From Arcticibacter pallidicorallinus (lineage in GTDB: Bacteria; Bacteroidota; Bacteroidia; Sphingobacteriales; Sphingobacteriaceae): DNA of 64,000 nt. The position numbers and the translations under genes were made by a program. This document shows, piece after piece, positions 18,113 to 26,400 of the stretch. The notes beneath the pieces were generated by a model. It ran no database searches. It saw only the letters and a program-made list of their open reading frames with translations, and was not told where the DNA came from. Numbering within the stretch: the stretch's first letter is position 1; each line of letters opens with the position of its first letter. The stretch is taken from positions 310,001-374,000 of the forward strand of contig NZ_PVTH01000005.1 in the NCBI RefSeq assembly GCF_003002875.1. The letters run 5' to 3'.

Positions 18113-18132
18113 TTCATTACCTTCGAAAATTT

Positions 18133-18164
18133 AAAGCGGCTTATTAATTTAAGCCGCTTTTTTT
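18133..18164 (+). terminator. Rho-independent terminator of efp
   Basis: An 11-bp perfect stem (18133-18143 and 18150-18160, AAAGCGGCTTA) with a 6-base loop is followed by a run of T to 18164, 21 bases after the efp stop. Confidence 0.9.
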
Positions 18165-18294
18165 ATGATCTTTTTTAGTTGCTTCCCACTTTTAATTACC
18201 AGCATTTTAATGCCTGCATTCGTCTTGTTATTTTTCTTTAGAAAACCTGTAATTTTCTTTAAGTACCTACGACTAACTGTTCAAAATCAATTAA

Positions 18295-18792
18295 ATGAAA
18301 GATGAATTTATCGTAATGATAAACGAACATCGGGGAATTCTCTACAAGATTTGCAATTTGTACTGCGATGATGAAGAGGATCGAAAAGATCTTTTTCAGG
18401 AAATGGTTCTACAACTCTGGAAATCGTATCCAGGCTTCCGGTCTCAGTCGTCAAAGTCCACATGGATGTACAGGATAGCGTTGAACACCTCGATCACCCG
18501 TTTACGAAAAGAAAAAAGGGAACCCAGCCGACGCAGTCTTATGGATGCAGATTTCGAGATCCCGGACTTTAACCCGGGGCCTGATCAGCACGAAGAACTC
18601 GCACTACTCAGGAATGCTATAGACCAGCTCAATGAGATTGAGAAAGCCCTCGTTATGCTGTATCTCGAAGAGAAAAGCTACGAAGAAATTTCGGACATCA
18701 CGGGCATCACAAAAACGAATGTTGGAGTCAAGCTGAACAGAATTAAACTTAAACTGGAAAAAATCATAAATAAGAATTGCCATGTTAGATGA
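18295..18792 (+). CDS. ECF-type RNA polymerase sigma factor
   Basis: A 165-residue sigma-70 family protein holding only regions 2 and 4. Region 2 includes DLFQEMVLQLWKSYPGFR and STWMYRIALNTSITRLR; region 4 is the helix-turn-helix around YEEISDITGITKTNVGVKLN. It directs RNA polymerase to a specific stress or envelope regulon, so far unknown. The next gene begins 11 bases before the sigma stop and encodes a membrane protein, an arrangement typical of sigma/anti-sigma pairs, although that partner lacks a known anti-sigma domain. Confidence 0.9.
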   Translation: MKDEFIVMINEHRGILYKICNLYCDDEEDRKDLFQEMVLQLWKSYPGFRSQSSKSTWMYRIALNTSITRLRKEKREPSRRSLMDADFEIPDFNPGPDQHEELALLRNAIDQLNEIEKALVMLYLEEKSYEEISDITGITKTNVGVKLNRIKLKLEKIINKNCHVR

Positions 18793-19429
18793 ACTTAAAA
18801 CCGCCTGGAAAACCTACGATAAAAAAATTGAACGCAGCCGTTTGTTAAGCGACCGGTTGATTGTAAGCATGATCAGGGAAAAGTCTCAGTCCCGTCTAAC
18901 CAGAGTTAAAAGAAACTACCTGATGGGGGTTGGCTATATGCTCTTCTGGTTTGTGCTTGGGTTGATCGTTATCTTCAGCAACCCCTTCGATTTTAAGCGG
19001 ACCACCGAATACCTGCCTATCGCTGTCTATTGCATTTGTGTGTTTGTACTTGGCGGGGCGATGTTAAAAACTACTTTTCAGCTTCGAAATGTAAAGGTCG
19101 CTGACTCCAATCTTCAGGAAGCGCTTTTAAGCATCACTGAAATTCTCAAAAAGTATAACAGGCCAGGCAAATTCCTGGGATTGACGCTAAAGATCTTATT
19201 GAGTACTGCTGTTCTGTTTCCTTTATCCTTCTTACAGCGAAAGATTGAAAATGAGGGCTTAACCAGAGGAATACTGGAAACATTGCTGGCTATGAGCATA
19301 TCAGGCGTTTTGATCATTATCGCTCACAAAGCCGGCGCATTCCGGGAGAAGAACAGTACTAAGTTTGATGAGTATCAACGTGAGTTGCAGGAGCTGAGAA
19401 CATTGTCAGAAGAATTAAACGAAGAATAG
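18782..19429 (+). CDS. Membrane protein paired with the ECF sigma factor
   Basis: A 215-residue protein with a basic, helical N-terminal cytoplasmic part (about residues 1-45) and about four membrane segments (near 48-68, 78-96, 130-146 and 164-184), then a charged C-terminal helix that could be a coiled coil. It overlaps the sigma gene by 11 bases, so the two are translationally coupled. The N-terminal cytoplasmic segment could bind the sigma factor, which would make it an anti-sigma or sensor protein. No zinc-binding anti-sigma motif is present; the role is inferred from position only. Confidence 0.75.
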   Translation: MLDELKTAWKTYDKKIERSRLLSDRLIVSMIREKSQSRLTRVKRNYLMGVGYMLFWFVLGLIVIFSNPFDFKRTTEYLPIAVYCICVFVLGGAMLKTTFQLRNVKVADSNLQEALLSITEILKKYNRPGKFLGLTLKILLSTAVLFPLSFLQRKIENEGLTRGILETLLAMSISGVLIIIAHKAGAFREKNSTKFDEYQRELQELRTLSEELNEE

Positions 19430-19464
19430 CTATATTGAAAGACAATCCTGAACTATATCAAAAG

Positions 19465-20391
19465 ATGGACAGACCAAGACGACTCTCCCCCGCTCTGCTA
19501 CTTTTATTGCTGTTATTACCTGCTCTCACGTTCTCTCAACGACTTGAACAGGATCATAAGCTTGAGAAAGCGCTGTCCAGGCTTGTGGATACGTTTAAAG
19601 GTTCCGTTGGGATCTACGTTATGAACCTGAGAACCGGAAAGTATGCTTCTCTGAATGGGGACAGCATCTTCCCCACCGCCAGCATCGTTAAGGTACCCAT
19701 TCTTGTCGGCCTGTTTGATCAGATTGAGCAAGGCAAATTGAGTTATCATCAGCCAATGATCTACCGGGATTCGATAAAATACGGGGGCTCAGGGATCATG
19801 CAGCATTTCAAGGACAGCTCGGCCACCGAAGTGAGTGTCCTGGCACATCTGATGATGTCTTACAGTGATAATACGACATCGCTCTGGAATCAGCAGCTTG
19901 CCGGAGGGGGCGAGCAGATCAACAAGCTGATGGACAAATACGGATTCCCCAATATCCGGGTAAATTCGAGAACAAAGGGCCGCGAAGAGATCTGGAAAAA
20001 GTATGGCTGGGGACAAAGTACGCCCCGTGAAATGGCTTCGTTGCTGGTCAAAATAAGGAACGGAGAAATAGTAAGCAAGGCTGCAAGTGATCGCATGTAC
20101 AGATTGATGACAAAAGGGTATTATGACGAGGACGCGCTTGCTCAGATACCTCCCTATGTGCAGGCTGCTGCTAAAAGCGGTGCCGTAGATGCGTCACGTT
20201 CTGAAGTGGTGCTGGTGAACGCACCCTCGGGTGAGTATGTGTTTTATGTGGGAACGAAAGACAATGCAGATCAAAGCTGGAGCAGGGACAATGAGGGACA
20301 GGTACTGATCCGCAAAGTTTCTGCCTGCCTGTGGAATTACTTTGAACCTCACAGCAAATGGAAAGCTCCTTTAAGTAGACCTGCTCATTAA
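19465..20391 (+). CDS. Class A beta-lactamase-fold serine hydrolase, secreted
   Basis: A 308-residue protein with a signal peptide (LSPALLLLLLLLPALTFSQ). The ATG at 19465 is preferred to the TTG at 19435. It has the class A landmarks: Ser73-x-x-Lys76 in ASIVKVP, Ser-Asp-Asn at about 134-136 in YSDNTTS, TPREMASLL of the following helix, and Lys-Ser-Gly in AAKSGAVD. The deacylating glutamate motif (ExxLN in the omega loop) is not visible, so it may be a peptidase or esterase or a weak lactamase rather than a true beta-lactamase. Its stop codon overlaps that of the convergent dinB gene. Confidence 0.82.
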   Translation: MDRPRRLSPALLLLLLLLPALTFSQRLEQDHKLEKALSRLVDTFKGSVGIYVMNLRTGKYASLNGDSIFPTASIVKVPILVGLFDQIEQGKLSYHQPMIYRDSIKYGGSGIMQHFKDSSATEVSVLAHLMMSYSDNTTSLWNQQLAGGGEQINKLMDKYGFPNIRVNSRTKGREEIWKKYGWGQSTPREMASLLVKIRNGEIVSKAASDRMYRLMTKGYYDEDALAQIPPYVQAAAKSGAVDASRSEVVLVNAPSGEYVFYVGTKDNADQSWSRDNEGQVLIRKVSACLWNYFEPHSKWKAPLSRPAH

Positions 20392-21500
20392 GGGAAGAGC
20401 CTCAGTTGTCCGCTTTGCTGCTGTTTTAAGGCCCTGGGGTTTTCAGCTTCGTTGAAGTTTGATATCGAAATTCCGAGCAAACGTACTTTTTCATCTTCGG
20501 ATATGGCCGATGACAAGAGTTTGCTGGCGACACTAAAGATGGTAGCTTGATCGGCTATTGGTGAAAAAAGTGACTGGCTCCGGGTAATCTGTCTGAAATC
20601 GCTGTATTTGACCTTCAACGTAACCGTACGTCCCTTTAAATTCTTGCGCTCAAGCCTGGAGTGAACAATCTCTGCAATCTTGTACAATTCAGCATCCATC
20701 TCATCGAGAGTCTTGAGATCCTGAGCAAATGTATCTTCGGCGGCGAGAGATTTTGTTTCTCTGTGTGGCTGAACGGCGCGCTCATCTTTCCCGCGAACGA
20801 TCTGATAGTAAAAACTACCGGTCTTACCGAAATGGCGGATAAGTTCTTGTTCGGAGAGCTTTTTCAAGTCTGCACCAGTATGGAGCCCTATACTCTTCAT
20901 TTTGGCTGCGGTAACCTTACCTACGCCGTGAAACTTTTCTACCGGAAGCTTCTCCATAAACACTTCGATGGACGAAGGTCCGATAAACTTCAACCCGTCG
21001 GGCTTGTTGATGTCAGACGCAATTTTGGCAACAAACTTATTTATAGAAACGCCTGCAGAGGCTGTGAGCTGCAATTCATCTTTGATGGCCTGCTTGATCT
21101 GCTGAGCTATCTCCAGCGCAGAACCAATGTTCAGCTTGTCCTCTGTAACATCCAGATAGGCCTCGTCCAGAGAGAGAGGCTCGATCAGGTCTGTATACCT
21201 CCGGAAAATTTCCCGGATTTTTCCGGACACCTCCTTATACACTTCAAACCTCGGCCGTACGAAGATGGCATGGGGACAAAGCTGTATCGCCTGCTTGCTC
21301 GACATAGCCGAGCGAACTCCAAACTTTCTGGCCTCATAACTTGCGGTGGCAACGACTCCTCCCCGCCCTTCAGGCGACCCTCCCACGACAAGTGCCTTTC
21401 CGCGCAGATCAGGATTGTCCCTTTGCTCTACAGAGGCATAAAAGGCATCCATGTCGATATGGATGATCTTGCGAACGGTAGGTGTCGAAACAGGATGCAT
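20388..21500 (-). CDS. dinB: DNA polymerase IV (Y family)
   Basis: A 370-residue translesion polymerase. The palm holds the metal-binding motifs DMDAFYASVEQ near the N terminus and SLDEAYLDVT about 95 residues later. The helix-hairpin-helix thumb (FHGVGKVTAAKMKSIG) and the little-finger domain follow, and the C terminus QLRLFP is a plausible beta-clamp binding motif, as expected for this family. The ATG at 21500 is chosen over an upstream TTG. It copies damaged DNA with low fidelity and is often damage induced; no LexA-type box is evident. It is convergent with the serine hydrolase, sharing the last bases. Confidence 0.94.
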   Translation of the reverse strand: MHPVSTPTVRKIIHIDMDAFYASVEQRDNPDLRGKALVVGGSPEGRGGVVATASYEARKFGVRSAMSSKQAIQLCPHAIFVRPRFEVYKEVSGKIREIFRRYTDLIEPLSLDEAYLDVTEDKLNIGSALEIAQQIKQAIKDELQLTASAGVSINKFVAKIASDINKPDGLKFIGPSSIEVFMEKLPVEKFHGVGKVTAAKMKSIGLHTGADLKKLSEQELIRHFGKTGSFYYQIVRGKDERAVQPHRETKSLAAEDTFAQDLKTLDEMDAELYKIAEIVHSRLERKNLKGRTVTLKVKYSDFRQITRSQSLFSPIADQATIFSVASKLLSSAISEDEKVRLLGISISNFNEAENPRALKQQQSGQLRLFP

Positions 21501-21663
21501 TATACAAAAATAGCACAAAGACAAGGTCCTGACTGATGTTACGTCAATAAAATCAGCAGAAAGCGTCTTCTATTATAAAAAAGATGTTACTTATGGTAAT
21601 ATATTGTCACAAACCTGCTCCGGCATTTTGTTGAAATTTGTATTAATATATCTTTGCGCCAGA

Positions 21664-22032
21664 ATGATCATCAAATTATTTCACTTCTTGTCGCTTTTTG
21701 CGTACCTGAATATCATTGTTTATGAGGCCGGAGTCAATCCGACTCTCGATAAGCAATATATTTTTGCGGGTGATTCAATAATTGAGTTTATCCTGGATGA
21801 CGTTATGGACATTCCCATGAAAAGCCATGGAAACGACATCGAAATTCCAAACGAGAAGTATCGGGTCTTTCAGTCGGTTAGCTTTATAGCGCCATTGATC
21901 TACTTTTTCAGCCTTATTTTTGTGTTTAGCAGTATCTGCCGAACTATAAAGATCAATCATCCGTTCTATCGAACCAAAAGCTTCTGCTTACCTGGATACT
22001 ATTCCTATCTATTCAGGTTAAAACCGTTTTAG
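21664..22032 (+). CDS. Hypothetical small membrane protein
   Basis: A 122-residue protein starting at the ATG at 21664, directly before a hydrophobic segment (IIKLFHFLSLFAYLNIIVYE). A second hydrophobic segment lies near residues 76-92 (FIAPLIYFFSLIFVFSS). The middle is polar with several acidic residues, which could face the periplasm. No family was recognised. It lies between the dinB promoter region and the efflux operon, on the efflux strand but about 180 bases upstream, so co-transcription is uncertain. Confidence 0.6.
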   Translation: MIIKLFHFLSLFAYLNIIVYEAGVNPTLDKQYIFAGDSIIEFILDDVMDIPMKSHGNDIEIPNEKYRVFQSVSFIAPLIYFFSLIFVFSSICRTIKINHPFYRTKSFCLPGYYSYLFRLKPF

Positions 22033-22214
22033 TCGTAAAATAAACCCTAACTGGTCATGGTACTGGCTCCGCACTATTCAGTGGTGAATGGAGTATTGCG
22101 TCATGACTCAGGAAAAGCTGTATCCTCTATCCGGCTTAAGTTATCCACTCTCACACTCAATAAAATTGATAACAGGGCGTATGACGCGCCTTAAAAAAAC
22201 CCCCTCAAGACATC

Positions 22215-23351
22215 ATGAAAGCAAACGCCTTAGCTTATTGCGCCTCTTTTATTGCCCTGGCATTCGGATCTTGCACCCAGACAAGTAAAAACGAATCGGC
22301 CAGCGACATGCCACGTAGTGTGCCGGTGGCCCATGTTACAGTACTCGACACCACTATTTACAACGAATACGTAGCCGATATACAGGCGGTCAAAAATGTT
22401 GAAGTACGCGCAAGACTGAGCGGCTTTTTGGAAAAAATATATGTAGAAGAAGGCTCAGAGGTAAAAGCCGGACAGGTACTGTTCAAAATTAACGACGAAG
22501 AATATAAGGCTGACCTCAGCAAGGCGGAAGCTGTGCTGAACAACGCAATTGCCGATGCAAAGACTGTAGAGCTGGAAAAACAGCGCACGCAGACACTTGT
22601 GAAGAATAACATCGTTTCCAAAACAGATCTCGAACTGGCTGGCGCGAAGCTAAAGGCAGCGCAGTCACGGGTTGCAGAAGCCAGATCAGTACTTCAATTC
22701 GCAAAATCCAGACTAGGCTATACCCTTGTAAGAGCACCTTTCAGCGGCCGGATCGACCGTATTCCCCTTAAAGCCGGAAGCTTGCTGGAAGAAGGATCCT
22801 TGCTGACCAGTGTATCAGACCTCAGTGCGGTAAACGTCTATTTTTCAATCTCGGAGAAGGAATATCTGGGAATAGCCGCCGACTCAGGTTACAAGCGTAA
22901 TGGTTTCAAAAAGACGGTTAAGCTAAGTCTTGCCAACGGTCAGGTCTACCCATATCCCGGAGAGGCTGCATTTGCCGAGAGCGAGTTTGCCAGCCAGACC
23001 GGTACTATTTCGCTTAAAGCCCGATTCGAAAATCCTAACCGGCTGCTGAAACACGGGGCTTCAGGTAAGATCAGCGTTCCGGTAGAAACCGGCGAGATAT
23101 TAGCGGTACATCAAAAATCCGTTTTTGAAATCCAGGACCGGACATATGTGTACATGGTAGATTCCAAGAATAGAGTAAAGATGACTCCCTTTTCTGCAGG
23201 GCAGCGCGTAGGTCACTATTACACCGTGAACTCGGGGTTAGCGAAAGGCGATAAGATCGTATTTGAAGGAACGCAAAGTCTCCGTGACGGAATACAGATC
23301 GATCCGAAGGCAATGGACGCAAAACCGGGTGCCCATCTGGCAAAAAACTAA
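22215..23351 (+). CDS. RND efflux periplasmic adaptor lipoprotein (AcrA/MexA family)
   Basis: A 378-residue membrane fusion protein. A lipobox places the acylated cysteine at residue 20 (ALAFGSC). Next comes the biotinyl-lipoyl half motif VRARLSGFLEKIYVEEGSEV, an alpha hairpin (about residues 90-150), the second lipoyl half (YTLVRAPFSGRIDRI), and the beta-barrel and membrane-proximal domains. It links the inner membrane pump to the outer membrane channel and is required for transport. It is the first gene of a two-gene operon with the pump-channel fusion, which begins 64 bases later. Confidence 0.92.
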   Translation: MKANALAYCASFIALAFGSCTQTSKNESASDMPRSVPVAHVTVLDTTIYNEYVADIQAVKNVEVRARLSGFLEKIYVEEGSEVKAGQVLFKINDEEYKADLSKAEAVLNNAIADAKTVELEKQRTQTLVKNNIVSKTDLELAGAKLKAAQSRVAEARSVLQFAKSRLGYTLVRAPFSGRIDRIPLKAGSLLEEGSLLTSVSDLSAVNVYFSISEKEYLGIAADSGYKRNGFKKTVKLSLANGQVYPYPGEAAFAESEFASQTGTISLKARFENPNRLLKHGASGKISVPVETGEILAVHQKSVFEIQDRTYVYMVDSKNRVKMTPFSAGQRVGHYYTVNSGLAKGDKIVFEGTQSLRDGIQIDPKAMDAKPGAHLAKN

Positions 23352-23415
23352 ATCTGAAACAAAGACATGTTTATTGTGCGGGTGCCACAGCCGCCCCGCC
23401 TAACTATGCGTAATT

Positions 23416-26400
23416 ATGTTTGAAAACTTCATAAAACGACCGGTGTTATCGCTGGTTATTTCTCTCTTTATAACGTTGCTCGGACTGTTGGCACTCTTCA
23501 CGTTGCCCGTCACCCAGTTCCCTGACATCGTTCCTCCGTCTGTGGTCGTTACGGCCAACTATACGGGTGCAAATGCCGAAGTAAGTACCAATGCTGTAGC
23601 CATTCCACTCGAGAGGGCAATCAATGGCGTAGCGGGGATGACCTACATGAACTCCGTATCCACTAATAATGGTACTACACTCATTCAGGTATTCTTCAAG
23701 GTAGGTACTGATCCGGACATTGCGGCGGTGAACGTGCAGAACAGGGTAACCACGGTCCTGGATGAGCTTCCCGAGGAAGTTATTAAGGCCGGGGTAACCA
23801 CCGAAAAAGAGGTGAACAGTATGCTGATGTACCTGAACATCTATAGTGACGACACCTCTGCAGATGAGCGCTTCATTTATAACTTCACCGATATCAACAT
23901 CTTAAAGGAGTTGAAGCGAATTGAAGGTGTGGGATTTGTTCAGATTATGGGACTGCGGGATTACGCGATGCGTGTCTGGCTGAAGCCCGACCGGATGGCC
24001 GCTTACGAGATATCCAGTGACGATGTTATTACCGCCCTCAGAAAACAAAACGTAGAAGCAGCTCCGGGACAGACGGGCATCGGTTCTGATAAGTCTGTGA
24101 ATATGCAGCAGTATGTGCTACGTTATCCGGGGAAATTCTCCAGTGACGAAGAGTATAGAAACATCCCTATCCGGGCGAATGCCGACGGATCAATTATCCG
24201 TATTCAGGATATTGCCGACGTAGAATTCGGTTCTCTGGATTACGAGATGGTTTCAAAAACAGATGGACGACCTTCGGCCTCGATCATGATGAAACAGCTT
24301 CCGGGATCCAATGCCCAGGAAGTAATTGAGAACGTCAAGAACAAGATGGCCGAGCTGAAGGAAGGCTCTTTCCCTCCGGGCATGAAATACACGATGGGAT
24401 ATGACGTATCGCGATTTCTGGACGCGTCTATTTCCAGTGTACTCGTAACCTTGCTCGAGGCGTTTATCCTCGTGTTCATTGTGGTATTTTTGTTCCTTCA
24501 GGATTTCCGTGCCACGCTTGTACCGGCACTCGCCGTTCCTGTATGTTTGATCGGAGCACTGTTCTTTATGCAGATGCTTGGGTTCTCTATTAACTTACTA
24601 ACCCTGTTTGCATTGGTTCTGGCGATCGGTATCGTTGTCGACAATGCGATAGTCGTCGTCGAGGCCGTCTATTCCAAGATGGAAGAAGAGCATCTTCAAC
24701 CGATGGAAGCTACTATCGCAGCTATGAAAGAAGTAGGTAAACCGGTTGTGGCGATAACCCTTGTTATGTCGGCTGTATTTATTCCTGTAGCCTTTCTGTC
24801 GGGACCTGTCGGCATCTTCTATAGGCAGTTCTCGCTGACGCTGGCCTCTGCGATTATCATTTCGGGTATTAACGCGCTTACGCTGACACCGGCATTATGT
24901 GCAATTATCTTGCGCTCTCCGCACGATAAACCCGCTTCAAAAGGATGGTTGGCGCGCTTCTTCACCCGGTTCAACATGGGCTATAACAGAATGTCGGGCG
25001 GTTACCACCGGTTACTGACCAGGATCGCAGGACGCAGGGTGTTGACCTTTGGATTGCTGATCGCTTTCTTCGTCGCCACCTGGGGAATGAGCAGCATCCT
25101 GCCATCCGGTTTCATCCCTACAGAGGATCAGGGAATGATCTATGTGAACGTAACTACGCCACCGGGAGCTACGGTTGACCGTACGGAAACAGTTCTGAAT
25201 GAAATCGACGCCATAAGCAGAAAGATGCAGTCTGTCGAGACGGTGTCTACTTTGGCCGGCTATAGTTTGGTGAACGAGGTTTCGGGAGCTTCATACGGTA
25301 TGGGTATGATCAACCTGGTAGGTTGGGGCGACAGGGAGCAGTCTGTCAATGATGTCATCGCCGAGTTGCGGAAGTCGACCGCACATATTATGGACGCGGA
25401 AATAGAGTTCTTCCCTCCTCCTACGGTACCTGGTTTCGGTAACTCTGCCGGGGTTGAGATGCGACTGCTCGACAAGACGGGGAACGACGACCTGAACAAG
25501 ACGTCAGAAGTACTGGAGAAGTTCATGGATGATCTGAGGGCGACACCAGAAGTCGGAAATGTTTTCAGCTCGTTTGACGTCAGCTTCCCCCAGTACCTTT
25601 TGAATGTGGACTACGATATGGCCGCGAAGAAGGGTATTTCTGTAGAGAACGCAATGAACACGCTGCAGACGCTGATGGGAAGTTTCTACGCGACCAACTT
25701 TATCCGGTACGGACAGATGTACAAGGTCATGGTTCAGGCCGGACCGAATTACAGGGAAAAGCCGGAAGATGTGCTGAAGCTGTTCATCAAGAATGAACAA
25801 GGGGAAATGCTTCCTTTCTCATCATTCATTACGATGGAGCGGGTTTACGGTCCGGAGCAGATTACCCGTTACAATATGTTCTCCTCAGCCATGCTGAATG
25901 GAGACGCTGCCGAAGGATATAGCAGCGGCGAGGTTATCGCGGCGGTTGAAAAGGTAGCAGAAACCCTTCCGCAGGGATACGAAATTGAGTGGTCGGGTAT
26001 GACGCGTGAACAGATTCTTTCGGGGAATCAGGCACTTTACATTTTCGCGCTGTGTTTATTGTTCGTTTATCTCATCCTGGCTGCACAATATGAGAGCTTC
26101 CTTCTGCCCTTGCCCGTATTGCTATGCTTGCCATCGGGTGTGTTTGGAGCATTCCTGTTCCTGAGCCTGTTCGGACTGGAGAACAATATTTATGCGCAGG
26201 TGGCACTCATCATGCTTATTGGGCTTCTCGGGAAGAATGCGATCCTGATTGTGGAGTATGCGATCATTAAGCAGCAACGCGGAATGAGCTATCTGGAAGC
26301 GGCTATCGAAGGATCTGTGGTTCGTCTGCGTCCCATCCTGATGACCTCATTTGCCTTCGCAGCAGGTTTAGTTCCACTTATGATCGCGACGGGGGCCGGC

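Noticed and set aside
20661-21536. 291-codon frame antisense to dinB
   Set aside because: Fully covered by the well-conserved polymerase IV gene on the other strand; composition is that of a shadow frame.
22057-22194. 45-codon plus-strand frame before the adaptor gene
   Set aside because: No hydrophobic segment, motif or ribosome binding signal; probably chance.
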